Source: Halomarina litorea
GTDB taxonomy: Archaea; Halobacteriota; Halobacteria; Halobacteriales; Haloarculaceae
Reading direction: 5' to 3'
DNA length: 64,000 nucleotides
Assembly: GCF_024227715.1 (NCBI RefSeq)
Contig: NZ_CP100448.1
Span: 2,377,655 to 2,441,654 of the forward strand
A model generated the notes under the pieces. The model did not search any database and was not told where the DNA came from. It worked only from the letters and a program-made list of their open reading frames with translations. The translations under genes were made by a program, and so were the position numbers. Numbering within the stretch: position 1 is the first letter of the stretch; each line of letters begins with the position of its first letter. Positions 17,195 to 26,189 of the stretch are shown piece by piece.

Positions 17195-18057
17195 CGAGAG
17201 AGCAGGGGGGCGAGGAGGGACGGTTCGGCGGTCTGTGCGATGGAGAACAGCACGAGGTTGTGGGCGCCGGGGCCGAGGCCCACCGCGGCGACGCCCGCCA
17301 GCAGGAGGAACCCCTCGCGGGGGGCTTCCTCCACGTAGTCGGCCATGAGGACGACGACGCCCATCGCCAGCGCCACCTTCACGAGGACGAACAGCCACAC
17401 CGTCCCGAGATAGGGGGCGGTGGGGAGCGAGGCGCCGACCTCGATGATGGCCGCCGAGAGGGGGGTCTGCTCGCCGAAGTGCAGTACGTCCACGCCGACG
17501 GCGGTCGAGACGCCGTCGAGGGTGTGGCCGAAGACGGCGAGCAGACCCGCCATCCCCGTGATGGAGGTGGCACGCGGTCGGAGCGCCCCAAGGACCATCC
17601 ACGCGACGCCCGTCAGGGCGACGGCGACCGCGAACCCGATGGCGGGCCAGAGGACGCGGAAGGGCGGCCGCGAGAGGCCGACGACGAGCGCGAGACCGAG
17701 GACCGAACTCATCAGGCCGATGCCGCCGAGCAGGAGGACCACCGTCGAGAACCGGGGGTCGCGCCCGACGAGCGACGCCACCCCCCAGAGGAACCCCATG
17801 AGCGAGAACGTGGTGACGTACACTGTCGGCGACCCGAACAGGGGGGCGAGGACGTCCACCACGACGCCGACCTGGTTGAGCGCGTAGAGGGTCGCCCCGG
17901 CGACCATCCACGGCGCGAAGGCGACGACGGTCACCTCCGTCACGGACGGGTCGGCGAGGACGAGTGCGAGCACCGCCAGACCCGCCGCGCCGAGGACGAT
18001 CAGGAGGTACGGCAGGGGCGGGAGCGCGAACCCCTCCGGCAGGACCTGCAGGAGCAT
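17191..18057 (-). CDS. DUF63 family integral membrane protein
   Basis: A 288-residue protein with about eight membrane segments. The conserved DUF63 parts include GATLYALNQVGVV-like helices, FGHTLDGVSTAVGVD (a His-Asp pair inside a membrane segment) and the C-terminal GLGPGAHNLVLF with a Gly-Pro-Gly turn. DUF63 proteins are widespread in Euryarchaeota and uncharacterised; the buried polar residues suggest an enzyme or transporter. It is the first gene of a two-gene unit. The 159 bases between it and the divergent phosphoribosyltransferase gene include a 5-bp CGAGG/CCTCG stem near 18160. Confidence 0.8.
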   Translation of the reverse strand: MLLQVLPEGFALPPLPYLLIVLGAAGLAVLALVLADPSVTEVTVVAFAPWMVAGATLYALNQVGVVVDVLAPLFGSPTVYVTTFSLMGFLWGVASLVGRDPRFSTVVLLLGGIGLMSSVLGLALVVGLSRPPFRVLWPAIGFAVAVALTGVAWMVLGALRPRATSITGMAGLLAVFGHTLDGVSTAVGVDVLHFGEQTPLSAAIIEVGASLPTAPYLGTVWLFVLVKVALAMGVVVLMADYVEEAPREGFLLLAGVAAVGLGPGAHNLVLFSIAQTAEPSLLAPLLSR

Positions 18058-18216
18058 ACCGGTGACTCGCGGTGCCGCCCCAAAGGCGTGTGTGTTTCAC
18101 CGCCGTGTCGTGGTATCATTGAATCGCCATTAGTCGGTGCGAAACTCCGTGTTATTCCGAGGAAACCCCTCGAAATCAGGCCATACCAATAGGGCTACCG
18201 GCCGTCAGAGGGGACA

Positions 18217-19218
18217 ATGAACTACCGAAGTGTCGCCGATCTGAACGCCGAGGCGCGTCGGTTGGCGCACCGGCTCCCGAAGGACATCGACCTGGTAGTG
18301 GGCATCCCCCGGAGCGGCCTGCTGGCCGCGAACCTGCTCTGCCTCCACCTCGACCGCCCGATGACCGACGTGGACGGGCTCGTCGAGGGTCGAATCCTGA
18401 AGTCCGGCTACCGATTCGAGGCGGGCCAGCGCCTCGCGGACGTCGACCGCGTCCTCGTCATCGACGACTCGGTCGCCAGCGGCCGGCAGATGCGCGACAC
18501 GAAGGGCCGCATCCGCGACGAGGACCTGCCGTACGACATCGAGTACGCGGCCATCTACATCTCCCCCGAGGGCTACCAGCACGTCGACCACTGGGGAGCC
18601 GTCGTCGAGCGCAAGCGCGTCTTCGAGTGGAACCTGATGCACCACCCCCTCCTGCAGAACTTCTGTGTGGACATCGACGGCGTGCTCTGTCGCGACCCGA
18701 CCGACGAGGAGAACGACGATGGGGAGCGCTACCGGGAGTTCGTCAGGACCGTCGACCCGCAGGTCGTCCCAAGCAAGCGCATCGGCTGGCTCGTCACCAG
18801 CCGACTCGAACAGTACCGCGAGGAGACGGAGGCGTGGCTGGCGGAACACGGCATCGAGTACGACGAACTCGTCATGATGGACCACCCGAGCGCCGAGGCC
18901 CGCCGGGAGGCGGGCGACCACGGCCAGTACAAGGCCGAGGTGTACGCCTCGACCGACGCCAATCTCTTCGTCGAGAGTTCCCACTGGCAGTCCGTCGAAA
19001 TCGTCGAGGAGACGGGCAAGCCGGTGTACTGTTACGACACCAACGAACTGCTCACGCCCGACACGCTGGCGCAGGTCGAAGCGAAGAGTCGGAGCTACGC
19101 CGCGAAGTTCGCCGCCGAACCCGTCGGGTTCTCGATTCGCGCCGGGCGGTACGTCGCCCAGCGCGGGTGGCACGGCCTGAACCGCCTCACGAGCGAGCGC
19201 GGGCGCGGGAGCGACTGA
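18217..19218 (+). CDS. Phosphoribosyltransferase - HAD-like fusion protein
   Basis: A 333-residue two-domain protein. Residues 1-135 form a type I phosphoribosyltransferase with the PRPP motif [14 protein letters not shown] (79-92) and [15 protein letters not shown] (26-40). Residues 145-300 begin with a HAD-like motif, [13 protein letters not shown] (two Asp of D-x-D at 152 and 154), followed by [11 protein letters not shown]. Such fusions are usually annotated as orotate phosphoribosyltransferase-like, but the HAD part sets it apart. It may handle a phosphoribosyl or nucleotide-sugar intermediate and is often found near polysaccharide genes. The substrate is unknown. Confidence 0.78.
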   Translation: MNYRSVADLNAEARRLAHRLPKDIDLVVGIPRSGLLAANLLCLHLDRPMTDVDGLVEGRILKSGYRFEAGQRLADVDRVLVIDDSVASGRQMRDTKGRIRDEDLPYDIEYAAIYISPEGYQHVDHWGAVVERKRVFEWNLMHHPLLQNFCVDIDGVLCRDPTDEENDDGERYREFVRTVDPQVVPSKRIGWLVTSRLEQYREETEAWLAEHGIEYDELVMMDHPSAEARREAGDHGQYKAEVYASTDANLFVESSHWQSVEIVEETGKPVYCYDTNELLTPDTLAQVEAKSRSYAAKFAAEPVGFSIRAGRYVAQRGWHGLNRLTSERGRGSD

Positions 19219-19283
19219 CGCGAACGACTCGCGGACGGCGAGCAGTTCGGCACGGCGACGCGTGGCGGGCGCGACCGTCCCCC

Positions 19284-19315
19284 CTTTTGTGGGAGGACTC
19301 ACAGGGAGAGGTATG
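19284..19315 (+). promoter_or_regulatory. T-run promoter and start context of deoC
   Basis: A four-T run in CCCCTTTTGTGGG (about 27 bases before the ATG at 19313) acts as the likely TATA-like box. The last 16 bases (19300-19315) match those of the potassium channel gene exactly. Confidence 0.5.
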
Positions 19316-19948
19316 AACCGCGACGAGTTCGCCGCCCGCATCGACCACACGGTCCTCGGACCCGAGACGACCCCCGCCGACGTCGAGCAGTGCGTCGAGG
19401 AGGCGGAGACCCACGGCATGAACGTCTGCATCCCGCCGTGTTACGTCGCCGACGTGGACACCGAGGCGACGGTCGCCACCGTAATCGGGTTCCCGCACGG
19501 CCAGAACGCCACCAACGCCAAACGGAGCGAGGCCGAGAAGGTCTGGCGCGACGGGGCCGACGAACTCGACCTCGTCGTCAACGTCGGCCGCCTGAAGGCC
19601 GGACAGGACGAACGGGTGCGCGAGGACATCGAGGAAGTCGTCGCCGCCACCCCCTGTCCGGTGAAGGTCATCATCGAGACGGCGCTCCTGACCGACGACG
19701 AGAAGCACCGCGCGTGTCAGGCGGCCGCCGACGCCGACGCCGACATGGTCAAGACCTCCACCGGATTCGCCGAGGGGGGCGCCACCGTCGAGGACGTCGA
19801 ACTGATGAGCGAGTATCTCCCCGTCAAGGCGAGTGGCGGCGTCGGAAGCTACGAGGAGGCGACGGCGATGTTCGACGCTGGCGCGGTCCGCATCGGGGCG
19901 TCCTCGGGCGTCGACATCGTTGAGGGGTTCCCCGAGGGCGAGGGCTGA
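19313..19948 (+). CDS. deoC: Deoxyribose-phosphate aldolase
   Basis: A 211-residue class I aldolase that splits 2-deoxyribose-5-phosphate into acetaldehyde and glyceraldehyde-3-phosphate. Family marks are [12 protein letters not shown] at the N-terminus, [39 protein letters not shown], the Schiff-base lysine in MVKTSTGF, and VKASGGV. Length is that of the short archaeal form. It is read away from the phosphoribosyltransferase gene, 94 bases after it, with its own promoter box. Together with the nucleoside phosphorylase nearby it can complete deoxynucleoside breakdown. Confidence 0.95.
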   Translation: MNRDEFAARIDHTVLGPETTPADVEQCVEEAETHGMNVCIPPCYVADVDTEATVATVIGFPHGQNATNAKRSEAEKVWRDGADELDLVVNVGRLKAGQDERVREDIEEVVAATPCPVKVIIETALLTDDEKHRACQAAADADADMVKTSTGFAEGGATVEDVELMSEYLPVKASGGVGSYEEATAMFDAGAVRIGASSGVDIVEGFPEGEG

Positions 19949-19961
19949 CCCGTCGGGTGAG

Positions 19962-21128
19962 TCAGCGCGGTTCGACGGCGACCAGTTCCGCCCCGTCCCC
20001 CGTCGACACCGGGGCGTAGACGATGCCGTCGCCGAACGTCACGTCGGGGCCGACGGTCCCGCCGAGGTCCAGCGAGAACCGCGGGCCGTCGCCCTCGGGG
20101 TGGTGGCCGTACAGTCGGTCACCGCCAGCGTACACCGAGTGGCCCACGACGGTGGGGGCGCCAGTCGTCGCCCCGAGGTCGAACGTCCAGTGGCGGTCGC
20201 CCGATTCGCTGCCGAGTGCGTGGAGCGTATCGCCGTCGATAGCGTACACGTAACTGTCGGTGTAGGCGACGCCGAACCGCCCCGCCTCGACGCCTCGGGC
20301 GACCCACTCCGTCTTCCCACCGAACGAGAGCGCTCGGACCGTGCCGTCGTCGCCCGCCACGTAGACGTGGTCACGGCCCATCGTCACGGGCGCGGTGGTC
20401 GTCGTCCGGAGGGAGCGCCGCCAGCCGCCCCTCCCGTCGTGGCCGAGCGCGCACACCTCGCCCGCCTCCGTGGACACTACCGGATAGTCGGCGACCGCCA
20501 GCGCCGGGTAGTTCACCGCCCCGAACAGCCGTCGCGACCACCGTTCCTCGCCCGTCTCGGCGTCGAGGACGCGTACCCGTTCGCCGTCCCCGACGACGAG
20601 GTCCCGTCCGGCGACGGTGGCCGGAGCGGTGAGCGGTCCGTCGAACGACCGCGACCACCGCACCTCGCCCGTCCCGGCGTCCAGCGCCCGCAGGTCGTCG
20701 CCGAGGGCCGCGTACACCACGCCCTCCCTGACGAGGGGTTTCCCGAGGGGTGGGGCGGTTCCGGACGCGGTCCACAGTTCGTCGGCGTCCCCGGCGTCGA
20801 GGGCGACCAGTCGGTCGCCGTCCGGGAGGAACAGTCGGTCGTCGCTCACGGTGGGTGCGCGCCGCCCCACCTGCGCGATGGGGTGTCGCCAGCGCACCGC
20901 CGCGTCGTCGACGGGGCCGGTCCCCGCGTAGTCCCAGCGGGTGTTGGCGGCGTCGAAGCCGCGACTCGACCACCGCCCGTCGCTCCCGAAGACGTGCTTC
21001 CCGGGGTCCGGCGGCGGGCCGTGTCTGTCGGGCATCGTGTAGTCGGGGAGGTCGTCGGAGCCGAGGCAGCCCGCGAGCGTCGTCACGGTCGCTCCCGTGG
21101 CCGCGAGGAACCGTCGTCTGGAGGGCAT
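19962..21128 (-). CDS. Tat-exported lipoprotein with PQQ-type beta-propeller
   Basis: A 388-residue protein. The N-terminus PSRRRFLAATGATVTTLAGC has a twin-arginine motif followed by a lipobox, so it is exported folded and lipid-anchored. The mature part has about seven propeller blades with the PQQ-like turn A.D..TGE..W (LVALDAGDADELW, LRALDAGTGEVRW, VRVLDAETGEERW). Haloarchaea have many such proteins; some are dehydrogenase-like, others scaffolds. No PQQ-dehydrogenase catalytic set is evident. The start at 21128 places the Tat motif at the N-terminus. It converges on deoC, with 13 bases between the stops. Confidence 0.85.
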   Translation of the reverse strand: MPSRRRFLAATGATVTTLAGCLGSDDLPDYTMPDRHGPPPDPGKHVFGSDGRWSSRGFDAANTRWDYAGTGPVDDAAVRWRHPIAQVGRRAPTVSDDRLFLPDGDRLVALDAGDADELWTASGTAPPLGKPLVREGVVYAALGDDLRALDAGTGEVRWSRSFDGPLTAPATVAGRDLVVGDGERVRVLDAETGEERWSRRLFGAVNYPALAVADYPVVSTEAGEVCALGHDGRGGWRRSLRTTTTAPVTMGRDHVYVAGDDGTVRALSFGGKTEWVARGVEAGRFGVAYTDSYVYAIDGDTLHALGSESGDRHWTFDLGATTGAPTVVGHSVYAGGDRLYGHHPEGDGPRFSLDLGGTVGPDVTFGDGIVYAPVSTGDGAELVAVEPR

Positions 21129-21231
21129 CGTTCGAGCATTCGTATCTGAACGCAAATACGTTCGGTTCGTCGTCATCTCGGGCGCGCGGAACGCCGCGCT
21201 TTTGCCCGCCGACCACCCAGTTCGGCCAACG

Positions 21232-22482
21232 ATGGCCCGGTACCACATCGAGACCTACGGGTGCACTGCCAACCGGGGTGAGAGTCGCCACATCGAGCAG
21301 GCGCTTCGAGACGGCGGCCACCACCCCGCCGGCGGCGTCGAGGAGGCGGACGTCGCCATCCTCAACACCTGCACCGTGGTCGAGAAGACGGAGCGCAACA
21401 TGCTCACGCGGGCCAAGGAGTTGGAGGAGGAGACGGCGGACCTCATCGTCACCGGCTGTATGGCCCTCGCGCAGGGCGAGGAGTTCCGCGAGGCGGGCGT
21501 CGACGCACAGGTCCTCCACTGGGACGACGTGCCGAACGCGGTGTTGAACGGCGAGTGCCCGACGCCGACGCCGGACTCCGAACCCGTCCTCGACGGCGTG
21601 GTGGGTATCCTCCCTATCGCCCGCGGGTGTATGAGCGACTGCTCGTACTGCATCACCAAGAAGGCGACCGGGAAAATAGACTCCCCGCCGGTCGAGGAGA
21701 ACGTCGAGAAGGCCCGCGCGCTGGTCCACGCGGGCGCGAAGGAGATACGCATCACCGGGCAGGACACCGGCGTCTACGGGTGGGACACGGGAGAGCGAAA
21801 GCTCCACGAACTGCTCGACCGGGTCTGCGACATCGAGGGCGACTTCCGGGTGCGCGTCGGGATGGCGAACCCGAAGGGCGTCCACGGCATCCGCGAGGAA
21901 CTCGCCGAGGTGTTCACCGAGAACGAGAAGCTCTACAACTTTCTCCATATCCCCGTCCAGTCGGGGAGCGACGACGTCCTCGGGGACATGCGCCGACAGC
22001 ACCAGGTCCGGGAGTTCGTGGAGGTCGTCGAGACGTTCGACGACGCACTGGATCACTGGACGCTCTCGACGGACTTCATCGTCGGCTTCCCCACCGAGAC
22101 CGACGAGGACCACGCACAGAGCCTCGCGCTGTTCAGGGAGACCCGTCCCGAGAAGGTCAACGTCACGCGCTTCTCGAAGCGCCCCGGCACGGACGCCGCG
22201 AAGATGAAGGGCCTCGGCGGGACGCTGAAGAAAGAGCGCTCGAAGGAGATGGTCGAACTCAAGATGGACGTCGTGGGGGCAGCCCACGAGTCGATGGTCG
22301 GCGAGACCCACGAGGTGCTCTGTGTCGAACAGGGCACAGGCGACTCCGTGAAGTGTTACGACGAGGCCTACCGGCAGGTCGTCGTCACGAACGCCGAGGA
22401 ACGCGGCGTCGAACCCGGTGACTTCCTGAAGGTCGAAATCACGAGCGCGGAACGGGTCTACTGTTTCGGCGACCCGGTCTGA
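21232..22482 (+). CDS. tRNA (t6A37) 2-methylthiotransferase, e-MtaB/CDKAL1 type
   Basis: A 416-residue radical-SAM enzyme that converts N6-threonylcarbamoyladenosine-37 of tRNA to its 2-methylthio form. The N-terminal UPF0004 domain holds three cluster cysteines (ETYGCTANRGE, LNTCTV, VTGCMA). The radical-SAM domain has RGCMSDCSYC (C-x3-C-x2-C) and ITGQDTGVYG. A TRAM domain ends the chain (ERGVEPGDFLKVEI). The ATG at 21232 gives the standard MARYHIETYGC opening; GCTTTTG about 24 bases upstream is a promoter-like box. It is divergent from the Tat lipoprotein gene. Confidence 0.93.
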   Translation: MARYHIETYGCTANRGESRHIEQALRDGGHHPAGGVEEADVAILNTCTVVEKTERNMLTRAKELEEETADLIVTGCMALAQGEEFREAGVDAQVLHWDDVPNAVLNGECPTPTPDSEPVLDGVVGILPIARGCMSDCSYCITKKATGKIDSPPVEENVEKARALVHAGAKEIRITGQDTGVYGWDTGERKLHELLDRVCDIEGDFRVRVGMANPKGVHGIREELAEVFTENEKLYNFLHIPVQSGSDDVLGDMRRQHQVREFVEVVETFDDALDHWTLSTDFIVGFPTETDEDHAQSLALFRETRPEKVNVTRFSKRPGTDAAKMKGLGGTLKKERSKEMVELKMDVVGAAHESMVGETHEVLCVEQGTGDSVKCYDEAYRQVVVTNAEERGVEPGDFLKVEITSAERVYCFGDPV

Positions 22483-22508
22483 ACCGGCGTCCGCGGCCGC
22501 GGAACTCG

Positions 22509-22516
22509 CTTTTATC
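22509..22516 (+). promoter_or_regulatory. TATA-like box of acetamidase gene
   Basis: CTTTTATC is centred about 27 bases before the ATG at 22540, matching a leaderless haloarchaeal promoter. It also favours that ATG over the GTG two codons earlier. Confidence 0.55.
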
Positions 22517-22539
22517 ACCACTCCCCGCCCAGCGTGGGC

Positions 22540-23493
22540 ATGAGTGGCACGCCCGCGCCGGACCACACTCTCGACGCCAGCGACGCGCACGTCCACTACG
22601 AGTGGGACAACTCGCTCGACCCCGTCCTCACCGTCGACCCCGGCGAGGTGGTCGAGTTCGTGTGCCGGGACGCCGCCGACGGCGCGTTCGGTCCCGACTC
22701 GACCGTCGACGATCTCACGTCCCGCGAGTTCCCCGGCCACCCCCTCACGGGTCCCGTCGCGGTCCGGGGTGCCGAACCGGGCGACGTCCTCGAAGTCGAA
22801 CTACTGGACTTCGAGCACCACGGCTGGGGGGTGACGTACTTCTACCCCGGCGACCGCGGGATGGGCCTCCTCCCCGAGGAGTTCCCCGAGGGCGGGATGC
22901 ACTGGTGGGACCTCGACGGGGGCGTCGGGAGGTTCGTCGAGGGAATCGAGGTGCCCCTCGACCCGTTCCCGGGCAACCTCGGGTGTGCGCCCGCCGAAAC
23001 GGGTGCGCACAGCACGACGCCCCCGCGTCGGGTCGGCGGCAACCTCGACGTGAAACACCTCACCGAGGGGGCGACGCTCTCTCTGCCCGTCGAGTGTCCG
23101 GGTGCCCTGTTCTCCATCGGGGACTGTCACGGCGCACAGGGCGACGGCGAGGTGTGCGTGACGGGCATCGAGGCGCCGATGGACGTGACTGTCCGGTTCG
23201 ACGTCCGTTCGGACCGGTCCGTCGAACACCCCGAGTTCCGGACGACCGGCCCCTTCACCCCGACCGGGCGCGACGAACCGATGTACGGGACGACCGGGGT
23301 GGCCGACGACCTCCTGGAGGCGACGCGCCTCGCCGTCAGCCACATGGTCGACCACCTGCACACCGACCGCGGCCTCACCCGCGCGGAGGCCTACATGCTC
23401 TGTTCGGTGGCGGTAGACTGCAAGGTGAGCGAAGTGGTCGACGCGCCCAACTGGGTGGTCTCCGCCTACCTCCCTGAGTCGCTGTTCCCGTGA
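22540..23493 (+). CDS. Acetamidase/formamidase family amidohydrolase
   Basis: A 317-residue protein of the FmdA/AmdA family, which hydrolyses short amides to acid and ammonia. Typical pieces are HYEWDNSLDPVLTVDPGEVVEF at the start (seen here as overlapping segments), GDVLEVELLDFEHHGWG, the metal-site region NLDVKHLTEGATLSLPVE, and SIGDCHGAQGDGEV, whose His and Asp are conserved. Length is typical for the archaeal form. It is a single gene, followed after seven bases by the remnant of a surface protein. The substrate is likely formamide or acetamide, not proven. Confidence 0.9.
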   Translation: MSGTPAPDHTLDASDAHVHYEWDNSLDPVLTVDPGEVVEFVCRDAADGAFGPDSTVDDLTSREFPGHPLTGPVAVRGAEPGDVLEVELLDFEHHGWGVTYFYPGDRGMGLLPEEFPEGGMHWWDLDGGVGRFVEGIEVPLDPFPGNLGCAPAETGAHSTTPPRRVGGNLDVKHLTEGATLSLPVECPGALFSIGDCHGAQGDGEVCVTGIEAPMDVTVRFDVRSDRSVEHPEFRTTGPFTPTGRDEPMYGTTGVADDLLEATRLAVSHMVDHLHTDRGLTRAEAYMLCSVAVDCKVSEVVDAPNWVVSAYLPESLFP

Positions 23494-23500
23494 GCTGACG

Positions 23501-24016
23501 GTGAAAGAGACATCTCATCCTACACAAAGCGTTCGGGGCACCCGGTCCGACGGCTGGGTGGCGTTCACCGGTCCCGGCGGCGTCCCGATACAGGGTGCGG
23601 CCATCGCCCTCGGCGACACGGGAACGGGCTGGGCCGTCCCGCAGGAGACCGGCGACGCACTCGCCGACCCCGTCCCCTCGCTCGCCTACGAGGCGGTCGA
23701 CTACCCCGACCGCGTCCCCTCCGGCGGGTCCTTCGAGGTTCGCGTCACCGTCGCCAACGAGTCCTCGACGGACGGGCGCCTCCTCGGGGGCCTCAACGTC
23801 ACCGCCCCCACGGCGTCGACCACCGCCGTCGACCTCGACGTGCCCGCCGGCGAGTCGGGGACCGCCGCACACGCGGTCGGCGACGAGGTCACGACCGGCG
23901 AGGAGGTGGCGTTCTCGCTGACGACCAACGCTGGCCGCCGGGAGTTCACGGTCCCCGTCGGCAGTGCCGAGAACGGGACGAACGCGTCGAACGCCACGGA
24001 CGAGGAGAGCGACTGA
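23501..24016 (+). pseudogene. N-terminally truncated surface/secreted protein remnant
   Basis: A 171-codon open frame from a GTG seven bases after the acetamidase stop. It has no signal peptide, although its content is extracytoplasmic in style: beta-rich CARDB-like text (SGGSFEVRVTVANESSTDGRLLGGLNVTAP, seen in pieces), GSAENGTNASNATDEESD at the end, and several N-glycosylation sequons. The upstream bases belong to the acetamidase, so no room exists for an export signal. I read it as the C-terminal part of a larger exported protein left by a deletion. A cytoplasmic or coupled product cannot be ruled out. Confidence 0.5.
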
Positions 24017-24086
24017 GACCCCGTCGGCCTTGCACCTGCGGCCCGCGCGGTTAGGCGCGCTGCCGTCCAACTGAACCGTCTCACGA

Positions 24087-25115
24087 ATGGCAACGACGAC
24101 GATACCGGACTCCGCGGCCCCGACGCGCCCCGCCCCCACGACGGCGAACGGTACCGACCATCCGGTGGTGCGGTGGTTCCTGCTCGACGGTGACCGGCGG
24201 GTCGTCGCCCTCTCCCTCTCGTTCGTGGTCCTCGTCGTCCTCGTCGTGGCCGGGACGGTATGGGAACTGGAGATGGAACGACTCGTCTCCGAGACGCGGG
24301 CCGTCCAGACGTTGTTCAACACCTTCCTCGGCGGGATCATCCTCTTCGTCTCCGTCGTCCTCTCCATCAACATCGCCGTCCTCGCACAGGAGTTCGGCCC
24401 GCTCCGGACCAAACAGGAGCAGATAGAGGAGTCGCTGGCCTTCCAGTCCGAACTGGAGGCGTTCGTCGAGACGGGCGTCAGCCCCGCCGAACTCGGGGAG
24501 TTCTTCCTGTTCGTCCTGCGGGCACTCAGGACGGAGGCGACGAGACTCCGGGCGGCCACCGGGACCGACACGGGCGACCACCACGGGGAGATACTGGCCT
24601 TCGTCGACGGCATCGAAGCCGAAGCCGACCTCGTCGAGGAGCGAGTCCGTGGCGTCCAGGGGATGGTCTCGAACGTCCTGCTGGCGGGCCTCGACTACGA
24701 CTACGCCCACCAGATATACACCGCCCGTCGCATCCAGTACGACTACGAGGAGGAGTTGAGGTCGGTCGAGCGGACCGCCCTCGAGAACCTCACGGAACTG
24801 CTGACGTTCTTCGCCACCGGCCGCGAGTACTTCACCACGCTCTACTTCAAGCGCGAGGTGCGGAACCTGTCGTTCGGCCTGCTGGTCGTCTCCCTGCCGA
24901 CCATCGTGTTCACCTCCTACACCCTGCTGGCCATCGACGCGGGCCAGTTCCCCGCGCTGACGGTGCCCGGCATCGCGCCGCGACTGCTCTGGGTGAGCGT
25001 GGCGTACGTCGTCGCCCTCTCGCCGTACGTCCTGCTGTCGTCGTACATCCTCCGGATACTCACCGTCTCGAAGCGCTCGCTCGGGTCGAGTGCGTTCACC
25101 GTCAGGACCGAGTGA
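24087..25115 (+). CDS. Haloarchaeal four-helix membrane protein, function unknown
   Basis: A 342-residue protein with two helices near the N-terminus (VVALSLSFVVLVVLVVAGTVW, about 37-57, and FNTFLGGIILFVSVVLSINIAVLA, about 77-100). A long cytoplasmic-type helical region (about 105-245) is rich in Glu. Two more helices lie near the C-terminus (FGLLVVSLPTIVFTSYTLLAI and LLWVSVAYVVALSPYVLLSSY). The pairing of helices with a coiled central domain resembles a sensor or mechanosensitive arrangement, but I recognise no family. It converges on the cation efflux gene, with 11 bases between stops. Confidence 0.68.
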   Translation: MATTTIPDSAAPTRPAPTTANGTDHPVVRWFLLDGDRRVVALSLSFVVLVVLVVAGTVWELEMERLVSETRAVQTLFNTFLGGIILFVSVVLSINIAVLAQEFGPLRTKQEQIEESLAFQSELEAFVETGVSPAELGEFFLFVLRALRTEATRLRAATGTDTGDHHGEILAFVDGIEAEADLVEERVRGVQGMVSNVLLAGLDYDYAHQIYTARRIQYDYEEELRSVERTALENLTELLTFFATGREYFTTLYFKREVRNLSFGLLVVSLPTIVFTSYTLLAIDAGQFPALTVPGIAPRLLWVSVAYVVALSPYVLLSSYILRILTVSKRSLGSSAFTVRTE

Positions 25116-25126
25116 GACGGGGGCGG

Positions 25127-26095
25127 TCAGTTGCGCCCACTGTTCGAGCGCGAGTGCGGGGGTGCCCTCGGGGGCTGTCCCTGCCCGTCTGGACCCCGAG
25201 GGACGCCCCCCTCGTCACCCTCCTTCCACTCCCCGAGTTCCCGCGGGTCGAGGTGGACGAACACGTCGTCGACCTCCCGAATCTCGCGGATGCGCCGCAC
25301 GACGTCCGTCTCGATGTCGTGGGCCTCGTTGAGCGTCCGCTCGCCCTCTATCTCGATGTGGAGGCTCACGTCCACCTCGGGGCCGACGTGGTGGGCGACG
25401 ACGTCGTGGACGCCCTTCACCTCGGGGTGGGCGAGCGCGCGTTCGACGATGTCGTCGGTGAGTTCCTCGGAGGGCGCGCGTCCGACGAGGTAGCCCACGT
25501 TGTCGCGGGCGATTTCGACGCCCGTGTAGAGGATGCCGAGGGCGACGACGCCACCCGCGAGAGGGTCGAGGACGGAAACCCCGAGAGACGCGCCGACGAC
25601 ACCGACGAGCGCCGCACCCGCCGTGAGGATGTCCGCGCGGTTGTCGAGGGCCGTCGCCCGGAGCGCCGGCGAGTGGTAGGTCTCGGCCATCCGGGCACAG
25701 TAGCGAAAGAGGAGGTACTTCGCGGCCGCCGACCCGGCGAGGACGGCCATCGCGACGGGGCCGGCCCGCGTCGTCCCGCCCGAGAGCACGGCCTGCGCCG
25801 CCTGCCAGAGCACCGCCCCACCCGCGGCGAACACGCCGACGGCGACGAACAGGGCGACGAACGGTTCGATTCGCTCGTGGCCGTGCGGGTGGTCCGTGTC
25901 CGGCGGCTGGGTCGTAAGGTAGAGGCCGACGACGATGACGAGGCTGTACACCCCGTCGGCGATGCTGTTGACCGCCTCGCTCCCGACGGCGAGACTGCCC
26001 GTCGAGAGGTACACCGCGCCTTTCGCCAGTGCGAGGACGACGTTGACCCCGAGGACGACGAGGCCGACGCGACGCAGGGCGGAGACGCGGTCCAT
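25127..26095 (-). CDS. Cation diffusion facilitator family transporter
   Basis: A 322-residue protein with six membrane segments in the first ~205 residues and a cytoplasmic ferredoxin-like domain (about 210-290: VHDVVAHHVGPEVDVSLHIEIEGE). It exports divalent metals by proton antiport. The metal-site positions are unusual: the usual H/D-x3-D in the second helix reads NSIAD (Asn for His/Asp). The fifth helix has DNRAD, giving a D-x3-D site. This may shift specificity away from zinc. A histidine loop (HPHGHERIEP) is present. The tail is a short low-complexity basic stretch. It is a single gene. Confidence 0.86.
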   Translation of the reverse strand: MDRVSALRRVGLVVLGVNVVLALAKGAVYLSTGSLAVGSEAVNSIADGVYSLVIVVGLYLTTQPPDTDHPHGHERIEPFVALFVAVGVFAAGGAVLWQAAQAVLSGGTTRAGPVAMAVLAGSAAAKYLLFRYCARMAETYHSPALRATALDNRADILTAGAALVGVVGASLGVSVLDPLAGGVVALGILYTGVEIARDNVGYLVGRAPSEELTDDIVERALAHPEVKGVHDVVAHHVGPEVDVSLHIEIEGERTLNEAHDIETDVVRRIREIREVDDVFVHLDPRELGEWKEGDEGGVPRGPDGQGQPPRAPPHSRSNSGRN

Positions 26096-26189
26096 GACCC
26101 CTCCTATGCGACTGGCCCCTAAAGTCGCTTCGGCGTTTATCCGTCGAATGCGGGCGTTAGACGCCTCGAAACCTCGATTCGAGTCGCGT

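Noticed and set aside
24017-24086. Possible tRNA-like or hairpin element between the surface-protein remnant and the membrane protein gene
   Set aside because: GC-rich and partly self-complementary (GCGCGGTTAGGCGCGC), but it has no acceptor, anticodon or T-arm pattern.
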